Below, one piece after another: positions 10,867 through 20,325 of a stretch of DNA of 64,000 nucleotides. The position numbers and the translations under genes were made by a program. Source of the stretch: Akebia trifoliata (lineage: Eukaryota; Streptophyta; Magnoliopsida; Ranunculales; Lardizabalaceae); NCBI GenBank assembly GCA_017979445.1, contig CM030717.1:25779288-25843287 (forward strand). Direction: 5' to 3'. Under the pieces are notes generated by a model. The model did not search any database, had not been told where the DNA came from, and saw nothing but the letters and a program-made list of their open reading frames with translations. Each line of letters opens with the position of its first letter. Within the stretch, counting starts at the first letter, position 1.

Positions 10867-11590
10867 TGTTTGAATGTGAAGTATGCTTCACGTTCACATG
10901 TGGGTTTAAATAGATTATTAATAGATCGAGTCTAGATCAAATTGGTAGCTAATTTGATAAATATTGAATTGGGTCAAGCTTAATTTTATATACAAAATCT
11001 AAATAAACTTCACGACTTTTAATAAATATGTAACATAATTTATATACTTTCTAACATGCTATCAGATCAAGACATGGTTGATCCATCAGATTTGATCCAA
11101 TAACATATCGAATCAAAACCTTATCAGACCATTTTCAGAATCCAACACATTGATCTAGACCTGAAATTATCGAGTTAGAATAGATCGGATTCCGAGTCCA
11201 AACTGATCTAAAATCTTAATGCGCGCATGTGTGCACATCGCGCAAGTAATAGCACACACACACACACATAGTAAACTAGGCTGGGCTGGGTCTTACTGTG
11301 GTTTTTTTTTACTCAAAGACCCATTAATTTTATTGTAATCTCACGCGATGATCTATTAACTTCTTAAACCGTTAAGAGTTAATGTATTGCGACCTAGTGT
11401 GGGATATACAAAAAGAAATAACCTGTAAAACAAAAACAATGTTCCTATTTCTTTTCCTCTTTTTCGTTATCAATCATTATTGTTTCTCATACACCCATCG
11501 ATTTGATCGAGTTTGTTGAAGATCTATTATTTTCGGGTGCACACTAACAGATTTGTGACTGTTGAATATTGGAACTCGGGCCCTCTTACT
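10867..11590 (+). repeat. direct repeat R1 (about 715 bp)
   Basis: This segment and 24927-25645 are two diverged copies of one sequence in the same orientation. Shared blocks include TATACAAAATCTAAATAAAC, CAAAACCTTATC, an (AC)n run, GAGTTAATGT and the end TGTGACTGTTGAATATTGG. Inside, TCTAACA followed by TGCTATCAGATC (11056-11067) looks like an LTR end plus a tRNA-iMet primer site of a plus-oriented copia element. The copies flank the old minus-strand copia element, but they do not behave as its LTRs (its own short LTR is at 24775-24926). Their origin is unresolved. Confidence 0.75.
11252..11270. repeat. (AC)n microsatellite in R1
   Basis: A run of about nine CA dinucleotides; the second copy R2 has the same feature near 25320-25336. 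Confidence 0.9.
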
Positions 11591-11639
11591 CTTGATTACT
11601 AGTAGTGTATAACTTTTCTTAATTGGTGAAACCTTAAGT

Positions 11640-13180
11640 AAAAATGTAAAAGTCAAGAATCTTTGATCTATGTCTTTAAGCTTGTACATCAAATAGATAA
11701 CAGACTAAGTATACTTGTATCCTTAAGAAGATCTAATGTGTATTTGCATTGAGATAGCGAAATATCATGACTTGAGTGGACTACCTCTATCCCGAAAAAG
11801 TATTTAAGAGTACATACGTACTTAACCTCAAAAAGTACTATTCAATTGTTTTTTAACCCTGTCAATTCACTATGCATCATCTTTAGTTACTATAATATCA
11901 TCCACATAAACCAAGATAATGGTGTTACGGCCATCCACTTATTATCGAATAAAACAAGTATGGCTAGAGTAGCATCTAGAAAACTCTATAAATAGAATGA
12001 CCTCCGGAAAATTCTAGAACTAAGCTCATAGAGACTACTTTAGACCATATAGAGATTTGAAAATGCGACATACTTTCCTAGAATACTTCCCCTAAAGACG
12101 AAATCCAAGAGGGGGATTTATATAAATAATCTTTGTCAGATCGCCATTTAAAAATGCATTCCTCACATCAAGCTAGTGAAAAGGCCATGAATGACATGCC
12201 GTTAAAAAAATAAGAAGGTAGACAATAGAAAGTTTTGCTACAAGGGCAAATGTGGCACCAAAATCCTTTTCTAGAGTCTATATAAATCCCTTAACGACGA
12301 TAAGGGCCTTGTAACAATCAACAATATCATTTATAAGATACTTGACCATGAAAATCCTTTATAACCAATAGTCCACACCCTAGAGGGAAACGAAATACGT
12401 ATACAAGTGTGATTCTTTTATAATGCATCCATCTTAGTAGTCATGGCTCTAATCTACTAAGGATCATGTAAAGCTTCAGATACAGATCGAGGAACTTGAA
12501 TAGAGTCTGTGGTAGCAAAATAGGCTCGATAGAAAGGAGAAAGACCCTTATAGGAAACAAATTGATTGATAGGGTGATCCATAACACACGTTCGCTAACC
12601 TTTTGTGAAGTGCAATACGTTAGTGAAAGTCAAAAATAGAAGGAATAAGAATAAATATAGAAAGGGTTATACTTGAGTCTAAGAAGGAGGTTAGAAAGGT
12701 TGGAGAGAAGGGAAGACGATGAAAGTAAACTTGCAACAACGACGAAGATGAATATGGAGATAAAATTGAAGATGGTAGCATTATAAAAGAGGGATCTCGT
12801 AAGGAAAAAAATTCTTGTAAAGAAAATTATGCACAAAAATATGGAATATTTTCAAAAAATGTGACATCTAGGGAATGAATAATACGATAAGAGAAGAGAT
12901 CATAGCATTGATATCCCCTTTGACGTAGATGAGTAACCCAATAAAATACAACGAATAGCTTTGTTATCTAGTTTTATGCGATGGGGAGTTCTATCTTGAA
13001 AAAAATAAATACACCAAAAAACTCTCGATGTAATAGAGAAGAGAGTGCTATTAGGTCGAAAAACATGAAGAGGCACCCATTCCCCTAAGTTGCAGCTCGA
13101 AACACGATTTAAGAAAAAAAGTAATAGTAGGAATTGCCATATTCAAATATGACTTGGGAACATGCATCCCTCACAGAAGG
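11640..13180 (-). pseudogene. copia RT remnant
   Basis: Minus-strand readings show FHQLDVRNAFLNGDL (about 12160-12100, with a stop in the Gln position), NPPLGFRL, the catalytic ILVYVDDIIVTKD (about 11920-11885), then LKYFFGIEVVHSSHDISLSQ and CKYTLDLLKDTSILS (to about 11700). These are the standard copia RT blocks in order, scattered over different frames. The reading fades at about 11690 before RNase H begins. Confidence 0.85.
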
Positions 13181-13562
13181 CAATGGATGGTGTTTATGAG
13201 ATGGTGATTCTTGCGTTCTGCCACCCTGTTTTGCTCAAGGATTGTATGGGCAAGTTAACTGATGAAGCATACCATGCTCATGGAGATGGGACCGAATCCC
13301 ATCAGAAATATACTTCCCTACATTATATGTTCTAAGATATTTGATAGTAATGTTGTATTAAGTCAGAATTATTTTAAAAAAATTAACAAAAATAGAGAGT
13401 ACCTCAGAATGAGAACGCATTAAATAAACTCAAGTACAACGAGAACAATCATCAATAAATGTAACATAATATTTATGCCCATTAAAAATAATACTAGGAA
13501 AAGGTCCCCACACATTATAATAAATTAAATAAAAAATAACAATAAATATAGGCATGCGAGGA
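13181..13562 (-). pseudogene. copia integrase core remnant
   Basis: The minus strand reads VWGPFPSIIFNGHKYYVTFI and then DDCSRCTWVYLMRSHSEVL (about 13510-13400), the first catalytic Asp region of copia integrase. The part of the integrase before it (the HHCC zinc region) lies across the LINE at 20326 and beyond, and the frame continues exactly over the target-site duplication. Confidence 0.85.
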
Positions 13563-13577
13563 ATATAAGTGGTACGT
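13563..13577 (+). repeat. target-site duplication of the intact LINE, left
   Basis: The 15 bases ATATAAGTGGTACGT are identical to 20311-20325. Removing one copy and everything between restores the copia integrase reading (CEFSKYTRTTYIPRM), which proves the insertion point. Confidence 0.95.
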
Positions 13578-13705
13578 AAACTCAAGATATGGAAATTGTC
13601 ACAAGGGGAAAAGTTGACCTAGGCATCACAAACTTCAAGAGGATGTCAATTATATGAAGACGTGAAGAACTTAGAATTAAAAAAAAAAAAAGTTTAACAA
13701 AGGAG
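13578..13705 (+). promoter_or_regulatory. 5' UTR of the intact LINE
   Basis: These 128 bases lie between the target duplication and the ORF1 ATG. They include an A run of 12-13 just upstream of AGTTTAACAAAGGAG and the start codon. LINE promoters are internal, so any promoter of this copy should be here; no TATA box is evident. Confidence 0.5.
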
Positions 13706-16570
13706 ATGAACCATTGGAGACACACAGATTACTCCCTGGTGGGGAGGGCCGTTATAGCTCAAGTCGATCAGAAGGTTTTCGAAGTTCAGAGATGTTGGGT
13801 GAAAAATAACCAAGCAATCAGGGTAGTGGAGAGAAGAGATAAGGGAGGGTCGGAACTTGTGCTTTTTGAAAAAGAAAGAATGTGGTTGATGCAGACTTTG
13901 GAGGATGCCAAGAGCTGGAGAACAGGCAGTTTGTTTTGGAAGAAATCGACGATTTTGGGGCACTGCAAGATGGCACGAGGGTATGAAAATGAATACGGTC
14001 GATTCATTAAAATTTCAGAATTTTCAGGGCAAGGTTGGTTTCCTTCACTACTGATCCCGGAAGGAGATGCAGGATTAGGATGGGATAATCTTGGTGAGGC
14101 ATTAAACAAAGGTGGAGCGGCTGAAGGAGATCCTTGGAAGAGAGGGGTAGGTAACATACTCCTGTCTGGGAAGGGCAAGAACGATCCCCATAGACCAACA
14201 ATACTTATCAATAAGATTGACACAATAGAACACTTCGGTGTATGGAGGTGGGCGATTATCTGCGAATCAGGGGACAAATCGACTTGCTGGGAAGAGGTGG
14301 AGGGAGTGGTCAACTCCTTAGCTCCAAATTCTAGTAAACTCGTTCTAAGACCGTGTGGGCCCAATAGGAGGTTATTTGTATGCCATAGGAGAAAAGACTT
14401 CGACATCTTTATAAAACTGAAACAAATTAAGGTCCAGGATGCCGTGGTTGGACTAAGAGCTTGGTATGCTAACTGTAATAGCATTGCGAAGAGCTGGGAG
14501 CATAATGGGACATGGATAGACATCATTGGACTCCCTTTCCATAGGTGGGAGACTAAGTCCTTTACCCTCATTGGCGATATGTTAGGCGGTCTCATGGAGA
14601 TCAAGGAGTGTACTCGAAACTTGGAAGATCTCACAGTGGCAAGCATTAAGGTTAGACGGAGAGCACTAGACATCCCCAGATGGATTAAATTTCCAGTAAG
14701 GAATGTACAGTTGACGGTGGGCATCAAACTAACTGAGAACATGGAGGACAAAGTGGAGAAGATGAAGCCTGGCAATAGCAAAGGTGGCATGGACTTAGCA
14801 AAGCAATTGATGTCAGATCCATTTAATACAATTCCAGCTTCTACTACTGTAGCAATGGGCCATGTGGAAGGATTTAAAAATGCTTTGTCAAATCATAGGA
14901 ATGGGAAGGCGGCTGCACATGAGTATGAAACAAGTAAAATGATTTTTTCTTCTAATGTCTATGCTGACATGATAGAGACCGTTGGGGCCAAGACCACAGA
15001 TGGAACATCAGTAGGGCCTAGTGCGGTGGGCTGCTACGACTCAGAGGTGGACCGGGCGAACACGAGAAACAATCATGTTCTACACGAAATGGGCGGATTA
15101 ACTGGACCTGGCGGTCCATTAATTCATGAGTTTAGTATTCGGGCTGTACGCGGGATGGAGCAGGTTTCTGGGCCAGGCGGCCCATCTTACGCAATGGACA
15201 CCTCTCAACACAACTGTGAGACAGACCAGCAGTCGCTTTGCCACATGGGCCCAACGCTTAACCCACATCTTAACGGTCAGCCCGAAAGCGAGGCAGAGGA
15301 GATCTCTGGAACAGGCGGCCCATTATATGCAGTGGGCAGGCCACAACCCGACAATGAGCCAACCCAGCTGATTAACCAAGTAGGCCCAGTGCATAGTGCT
15401 CTTAATGTGCAGCCTGTTGGTGAGGTGGAGATGCTCTCTGAATCAGGCCCAGCGTTTAAAACTCAGCCCTCTTACGAGATGGTCCAAATACCCGATCCAG
15501 ATCCAAAACATTCAAAGGTATGTATTCAGTCTACCTCTAGTTTGACTCAATTAGTTGGCCCGGACAGAGAGGTGAATACAGAAGAGGGTGTTATAGCTAC
15601 AACAGATAGAATTTTAGCAAGTGGAAGCGCCAGTGGATTGGTAGGGACAAAACCTTCGAGCCTGACATTCTTGGAAGGGGACCTCATTGAGGACATGATG
15701 AAAACGAAGGCAGTGGGAGCTGGTGGTGTAGATAAGATCGACTATCAGGAAGATGATTTAGAGATAGTACCAATCACCATGGGGCCTATGGAACTGATTC
15801 ATGAGGAACAGACAGTTTGTAAGCAACTATCTAGTGTTGGAACTCAGTCAGGAGGATATGAAGTGATACATCATGAGTTGCTAGATGATCAGAGGCGGGG
15901 AGGAAGACATGCCTTGGGACAGGGAGGTTTTCTACAGTTACTTCAGTCCGTTGAAGATTTGGATCTTCAAAGAAATGGTTGCAATAGTGAGGAATTGGTG
16001 AATGGTGGTGAACACAACAACTTTGCTACAGGAGACGTCATACAGGAGGAAACCGAAACGGATGTCATTCCCTTGGACATGGTCGATAGAGAGGATAGTT
16101 CGGGGAGCTGGGGAAGGAATAGATCGAAAAACCAAATAGTGGAAATACTAGCTGACTGGATCATTCATAATCTGAGCGAAGTTAGTTGGGTTGCTGGGTT
16201 ATCTACAGAAGGGCAGTCAGAAGGTACTGATATTCTGTTAGAGCTGGCACTTAAGAAACGGGTTGGGATTGGCGAATGTTATAATACAGCGATTAGAGAG
16301 GATGATCCATTAGACGAGGAACAAGCGAGTATCCGAGACGAGGTGGAATTAATCCTAAGTACAGAGGTGGGTCAAGAGGAGACAGGACAACAAGGTTGCC
16401 GAAGTAAAGGGAAAGGTGTTGAGATGGTGGATGAAAATAAAGTGAAGAAGTTAAGGGTCAGATTGGTCAAAGAGGTCCAGGAGTTACAAAAATCAGGGGA
16501 TATGATTAAGATTGGAACGTCCGTAGTCTTAAGGAGCGGGAGGAAACTTAAGGTTGCAAATGACAATTAA
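13706..16570 (+). CDS. LINE ORF1, gag-like RNA-binding protein (954 aa)
   Basis: ORF1 proteins of plant L1 elements bind the element RNA and form the ribonucleoprotein needed for retrotransposition. The frame starts at the ATG at 13706 (MNHWRHTDYSLVGR) and is open to TAA at 16568-16570. Residues of about 160-340 match the DUF4283-type N-terminal domain of plant LINE/gag proteins (VWRWAIICESG, GTWIDIIGLPFHRWETKSF, IKVRRRALDIPRWIKF). No CCHC zinc knuckle is visible, unlike many relatives. Residues about 480-590 hold degenerate 46-residue repeats around SGPGGP. The C-terminus is acidic, then Lys/Arg-rich. It is long for the family. It overlaps ORF2 by 11 bases. Confidence 0.9.
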   Translation: MNHWRHTDYSLVGRAVIAQVDQKVFEVQRCWVKNNQAIRVVERRDKGGSELVLFEKERMWLMQTLEDAKSWRTGSLFWKKSTILGHCKMARGYENEYGRFIKISEFSGQGWFPSLLIPEGDAGLGWDNLGEALNKGGAAEGDPWKRGVGNILLSGKGKNDPHRPTILINKIDTIEHFGVWRWAIICESGDKSTCWEEVEGVVNSLAPNSSKLVLRPCGPNRRLFVCHRRKDFDIFIKLKQIKVQDAVVGLRAWYANCNSIAKSWEHNGTWIDIIGLPFHRWETKSFTLIGDMLGGLMEIKECTRNLEDLTVASIKVRRRALDIPRWIKFPVRNVQLTVGIKLTENMEDKVEKMKPGNSKGGMDLAKQLMSDPFNTIPASTTVAMGHVEGFKNALSNHRNGKAAAHEYETSKMIFSSNVYADMIETVGAKTTDGTSVGPSAVGCYDSEVDRANTRNNHVLHEMGGLTGPGGPLIHEFSIRAVRGMEQVSGPGGPSYAMDTSQHNCETDQQSLCHMGPTLNPHLNGQPESEAEEISGTGGPLYAVGRPQPDNEPTQLINQVGPVHSALNVQPVGEVEMLSESGPAFKTQPSYEMVQIPDPDPKHSKVCIQSTSSLTQLVGPDREVNTEEGVIATTDRILASGSASGLVGTKPSSLTFLEGDLIEDMMKTKAVGAGGVDKIDYQEDDLEIVPITMGPMELIHEEQTVCKQLSSVGTQSGGYEVIHHELLDDQRRGGRHALGQGGFLQLLQSVEDLDLQRNGCNSEELVNGGEHNNFATGDVIQEETETDVIPLDMVDREDSSGSWGRNRSKNQIVEILADWIIHNLSEVSWVAGLSTEGQSEGTDILLELALKKRVGIGECYNTAIREDDPLDEEQASIRDEVELILSTEVGQEETGQQGCRSKGKGVEMVDENKVKKLRVRLVKEVQELQKSGDMIKIGTSVVLRSGRKLKVANDN
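15146..15480 (+). repeat. degenerate 138-bp (46-residue) repeats in ORF1
   Basis: Copies starting near 15146, 15284 and 15422 encode (E)QVSGPGGPSYAMD, EEISGTGGPLYAVG and VEMLSESGPAF, each followed by a Gly-Pro motif (HMGPTL, QVGPVH) and GQPESE or VQPVGE. An extra half-unit, GLTGPGGPLI, lies upstream near 15095. The unit length is a multiple of 3, so the repeats extend the protein in frame. Confidence 0.65.
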
Positions 16571-19500
16571 ACTTTTCTCTTGGAATGTGCGTGGACTCAA
16601 CAATAAGACCAAAAGGGCGTCAGTTAAGGCACTGCTTCAAGCGCATAAGCCACACGTAGTAACACTACAAGAAACTAAATTAGACCAAGTGGATTTGGCG
16701 ATGATACGTGACATTTGGGTTGGTCGGAATGTGGGTTGGAAAGTTCTTACATCAAATGGGACAGCAGGGGGAGTTTGGGTGCTTTGGGACAAAAGGGTGA
16801 TCGAGGTGGAGGATTCTTTAGTGGGAGCCTTTTCTGTATCTATTTTGTGTCGGTGTGTTGGGAAGGAAGACAATTGGGTATTTTCGGGAGTGTACGGTCC
16901 TAATAAAGAGTGGGAACGTGAGCAGTTCTGGGAGGAATTGGATGACGTGGGTAGTTATTGGAACCGTCCGTGGTGCCTGGGAGGAGATTTCAACGTAATT
17001 AGATTCGCTTGTGAGAAACAAGGAGGATCGAGGGTAACAACAAGGATGAGGAGATTTGGGGAATTTGTGAATCGAAACAGTTTAATGGATATCCCCCTCC
17101 AGGGTAGAAGTTTTACTTGGTCCAATCATCATGATATACCCACTCTTAACAGATTAGACAGATTTCTGGTCTCAGATGATTGGACCTCGTTGTTCTGCCA
17201 AATTTCTCAAACGACTATTCCAAACCCAGTTTCTGATCATTGCTCCATCCAGTTGGAAACGGGGCCATTTAGTAGGGGTCCTATTCCGTTTCGCTTCGAA
17301 GTGATGTGGCTAAAGCAACATAACTTTAAGGAATTGGTAACTGAATGGTGGAGGAGTTTCTCATTTGCAGGATCAGCAGGGGAGGTATTCAGAAAAAAGT
17401 TGAAGGCCTTAAAAAAGGCACTAAAAGTATGGAATAAAGAATCTTTCGGAAGGGTGGACGTGCAAAAAAAGGAGGTTCTGTCGAGAATTGAAGATCTGGA
17501 TCGTAAAGAAGAGATGAGCCCTATCTCAATGGATGATAGGGCAACGAGAATAAACCTTCGTGAGAAATATCAACGGTTGGCACTTATGGAAGAGATCAGT
17601 TGGAAGCAGAAATCCAGAATTAGATGGCTGAAAGAAGGGGATAGTAACACAAAATTCTTCCACAGCATGGCCAACGCTCGAGGTAGGAACAACCACATCA
17701 TGAGACTGCAGGTGAACGGGGAGTGGTTGGAAGGAGAAGAGGCGGTTGCTAAGGGGATCGTGGAATTCTACTCGGATCTGTATACTGACAGAATTGGTGA
17801 CAGACCAAAATCAGATTTACTGCAGTTTAATAGATTATCTGAGCTACAAGGTGATTGGCTGGAAAGATCCGTTGAAGAAGACGAGGTTTGGGATGCTATC
17901 TCAAACATGAAGAATGATAAATCACCTGGGCCCGATGGTTTTCCTGTGGAGTTTTATAAAACTTGTTGGGATATCATCAAGGGTGACTTCATCGCGCTAA
18001 TTGATGAATTCTTCAGAGAGGGAGTGTTGGACCGGGACTCTAACTGTACTTTCATCGCGCTAATCCCAAAGGTAGCGGGGACTGAAGATATTAAAGACCT
18101 GAGACCCATTAGCCTGGTGAACACCAGTTACAAGATCATCACGAGCATTCTTGCTAAGAGATTAAAATGTGTCATTCAAGAGTTAATAGGGTGTAATCAG
18201 AGCGCGTTTATTAAAGGAAGACAGATTCTAGATGGAGTTTTGATAGCAAACGAGTGCATTGACTCGAGATTGAAGTTTGGTAAAGCGGGGGTGGTGTGCA
18301 AGGTGGACTTTGAGAAAGCCTATGATCACGTCAATTGGAAGTTTTTGGAATATATGTTGGGGAACTTGGGATTTGGTAGGAGATGGATTTCATGGGTTAT
18401 GGCGTGCGTTACTTCCCCATCTTACTCGGTGTTAGTAAATGGGACGCCCCACGGTTTTTTTAAGAGTACAAGAGGGCTCAGACAAGGGGACCCCTTGTCT
18501 CCTTTCTTATTTATCATAGTAGCAGAAGCATTTGGTAAGATGATGGAGAGAGGAGTGGCGAATGGATATTTCTCAGGGTTTTCCGTAGGTGCGGGCACTG
18601 TGACTATTTCACATCTTCAATTCGCAGATGATACGTTAGTATTTTTGGATGACTCCATAGATCAAACAAGGAGATTAAGCGGACTGTTGTGTTGTTTCGA
18701 AGCGGTGTCAGGTATCCCAGTTAACACAAGGAAGAGTAAGGTACTCCCGGTTGGATTGGTTAGATGTGTAACTCTTTTGGCAGCTTCGCTGGGTTGGCAG
18801 ACAGGTAGTTTGCCCTCAACATACTTGGGGATGCCTCTGGGGGCCCCGTATAGGAGGGTGGCAATTTGGGATCCGATAGTGGAGAGAATCGAAAGGAAGC
18901 TAGCAATGTGGCAGGCCAATTATCTATCCAAGGGAGGTAAACTGACATTGATAAAAAGCGTGCTCTCTAGTATACCAATATACTTTCTCTCTCTTCTTTC
19001 AATGCCCCAAAGCGTAGAGCTAAGGTTAGATAAGTTGTTTCGTAACTTTTTATGGCATGACAGAGATGGGAGTAAAAAACACCACCTAGTGAGTTGGAAA
19101 CAGGTTTGCTCAGCTAAGAAGCAAGGCGGCCTCGGCATTAGGAGGCTCCGGGAAATGAACTCGGCGTTGAGGGGGAAGTGGTTGTGGAAATTCGGGACTG
19201 ATGGTAATAGTTTATGGAGACAAGTCATAGAAGGCAAGTACGGATCTAGGCGGACGGGGTGGGAAAGCAGTCCAACAAGACAACCATATGGGTGCGGATT
19301 TTGGAAAGGCATCATGAAGATCATTCCACTATTCATAACGAGAATTAATTTTAAGGTGGGTCGAGGCAACCGGGTAAGGTTTTGGGAAGACACATGGTGT
19401 GGTAATCGACCTCTAATGGAGGTGTTTCCAAACTTATACTCCATATCCTCGAAGAAAGGACAACCCATCACTTCTATTCGAAGAGATGTGGGTGGAGAAA

Positions 19501-20225
19501 GGGAATGGGATCTCGGTTTCCGAAGAAATATTAATGAGTTGGAACTACAAGAAGTTGGTAGACTAGTTATCAACGCTTCTAGTATCGAGCTACGCCCGGG
19601 AAGAGAAGATGAGAGAATATGGATAGCGAGTAAGGACGGAAGGTTTTCGGTTCGTTCATTTTACCAATCCTTGTGCAATGATGGGGAATCGTTATTCCCT
19701 CATGTTTCAATTTGGGGTCCGAAAGTGCCAAGCAAAATCGCCTTCTTCACATGGACAGCGGCTTTAAGAAGGATTCAGACAACGGACTTTTTGATGCAGC
19801 GTGGATGGTGTGGGGCGAGTTGGTGTGTGCTATGTATGAATAACGGAGAATCATCGGATCACCTTTTAATCCATTGCAAATTCTCACATGCCATTTGGGT
19901 CCATTTTTTTAAGTTATTCGGGGTCGTGACATGCTTACCGAATTCGGTCAAGGATATATTCATTGGTTGGTCGACAATTGGGTACTCGTTTGGCGGCACA
20001 AAGAGGATACTGTGGAGCATCACACCGTTTGCAATTTGTTGGGGGGTGTGGTTTGAAAGGAATAGACGAATTTTTGAGGGGAAACACAAAGATTACACAG
20101 ATTCGATTATGTCTATTTTGGGTTTTATATTTTGTTGGTCCAAAGTATATAAGGAACTTAGGGGCTTGTTTTTCGAGGATTTTTTGTTTAATTGGGATGG
20201 GATTTGTGGGCATTTACGTGAATAG
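16560..20225 (+). CDS. LINE ORF2: endonuclease, reverse transcriptase, zf-RVT (1221 aa)
   Basis: ORF2 nicks target DNA and copies the element RNA at the nick. The first ATG is at 16560, inside the ORF1 end (ATGACAATTAA), in the +1 frame. The APE-type endonuclease (residues 1-225) has SWNVRGLNN with Asn9, LQETKL with Glu38, LGGDFNVIR near 140-150 and SDHCS near 220. The linker GPIPFRFEVMWLKQHNF follows. RT has KSPGPDGFPVEFY, LRPISLVNTSYK, FIKGRQILDGVLIANEC, VDFEKAYDHVNW, LRQGDPLSPFLF and the catalytic FADD at residues 688-691. The C-terminal region (about 1050-1130) is a zinc-binding zf-RVT domain (WGPKVPSKIAFFTW, CVLC, HLLIHC). No RNase H domain is present. No stops or frameshifts. Confidence 0.97.
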   Translation: MTIKLFSWNVRGLNNKTKRASVKALLQAHKPHVVTLQETKLDQVDLAMIRDIWVGRNVGWKVLTSNGTAGGVWVLWDKRVIEVEDSLVGAFSVSILCRCVGKEDNWVFSGVYGPNKEWEREQFWEELDDVGSYWNRPWCLGGDFNVIRFACEKQGGSRVTTRMRRFGEFVNRNSLMDIPLQGRSFTWSNHHDIPTLNRLDRFLVSDDWTSLFCQISQTTIPNPVSDHCSIQLETGPFSRGPIPFRFEVMWLKQHNFKELVTEWWRSFSFAGSAGEVFRKKLKALKKALKVWNKESFGRVDVQKKEVLSRIEDLDRKEEMSPISMDDRATRINLREKYQRLALMEEISWKQKSRIRWLKEGDSNTKFFHSMANARGRNNHIMRLQVNGEWLEGEEAVAKGIVEFYSDLYTDRIGDRPKSDLLQFNRLSELQGDWLERSVEEDEVWDAISNMKNDKSPGPDGFPVEFYKTCWDIIKGDFIALIDEFFREGVLDRDSNCTFIALIPKVAGTEDIKDLRPISLVNTSYKIITSILAKRLKCVIQELIGCNQSAFIKGRQILDGVLIANECIDSRLKFGKAGVVCKVDFEKAYDHVNWKFLEYMLGNLGFGRRWISWVMACVTSPSYSVLVNGTPHGFFKSTRGLRQGDPLSPFLFIIVAEAFGKMMERGVANGYFSGFSVGAGTVTISHLQFADDTLVFLDDSIDQTRRLSGLLCCFEAVSGIPVNTRKSKVLPVGLVRCVTLLAASLGWQTGSLPSTYLGMPLGAPYRRVAIWDPIVERIERKLAMWQANYLSKGGKLTLIKSVLSSIPIYFLSLLSMPQSVELRLDKLFRNFLWHDRDGSKKHHLVSWKQVCSAKKQGGLGIRRLREMNSALRGKWLWKFGTDGNSLWRQVIEGKYGSRRTGWESSPTRQPYGCGFWKGIMKIIPLFITRINFKVGRGNRVRFWEDTWCGNRPLMEVFPNLYSISSKKGQPITSIRRDVGGEREWDLGFRRNINELELQEVGRLVINASSIELRPGREDERIWIASKDGRFSVRSFYQSLCNDGESLFPHVSIWGPKVPSKIAFFTWTAALRRIQTTDFLMQRGWCGASWCVLCMNNGESSDHLLIHCKFSHAIWVHFFKLFGVVTCLPNSVKDIFIGWSTIGYSFGGTKRILWSITPFAICWGVWFERNRRIFEGKHKDYTDSIMSILGFIFCWSKVYKELRGLFFEDFLFNWDGICGHLRE

Positions 20226-20310
20226 TTCTGATTTGTAAGGCCTTCCAGATTGGTCAACTCGACCGATTTGGTTTTTTTCTTGAATGCAATGCTACTTATC
20301 AAAAAAAAAA
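20226..20310 (+). terminator. LINE 3' UTR and A10 tail
   Basis: A short 3' UTR (TCTTGAATGCAATGCTACTT near its end) is followed by ATC and ten A (20301-20310), then directly by the target duplication. The related LINE ends in TTTATCA(n), so the ATCA(n) end is shared. Confidence 0.85.
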
Positions 20311-20325
20311 ATATAAGTGGTACGT
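20311..20325 (+). repeat. target-site duplication of the intact LINE, right
   Basis: Identical 15 bases to 13563-13577, directly after the A tail. Confidence 0.95.

Larger units (their letters stand above)
13578..20310 (+). mobile_element. structurally complete L1-type LINE with two open ORFs
   Basis: The element is 6.73 kb, with a 5' UTR of 128 bases, ORF1 (954 aa), ORF2 (1221 aa), a 75-base 3' UTR and a short A10 tail. It is bordered by a perfect 15-bp target-site duplication. Both ORFs are uninterrupted and all catalytic blocks of endonuclease and RT are present. This is the expected form of a recently inserted and possibly autonomous LINE. It lies in the integrase gene of an older copia element, on the opposite strand. 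Whether the 5' UTR has promoter activity cannot be seen. Confidence 0.95.

Noticed and set aside
13578..13690. Possible copia coding sequence in the minus strand next to the LINE
   Set aside because: A weak reading (VNFSPCDNF) looked copia-like, but the true copia frame continues across the target duplication at 20325, so this part is LINE 5' UTR.
13786..14790. Long minus-strand ORF (334 codons) opposite LINE ORF1
   Set aside because: It is a shadow of the 954-residue plus-strand ORF1, with biased composition and no family resemblance.
18920..19573. Minus-strand ORF of 217 codons inside LINE ORF2
   Set aside because: The plus strand encodes conserved RT and post-RT blocks here; the antisense frame is a coding shadow.
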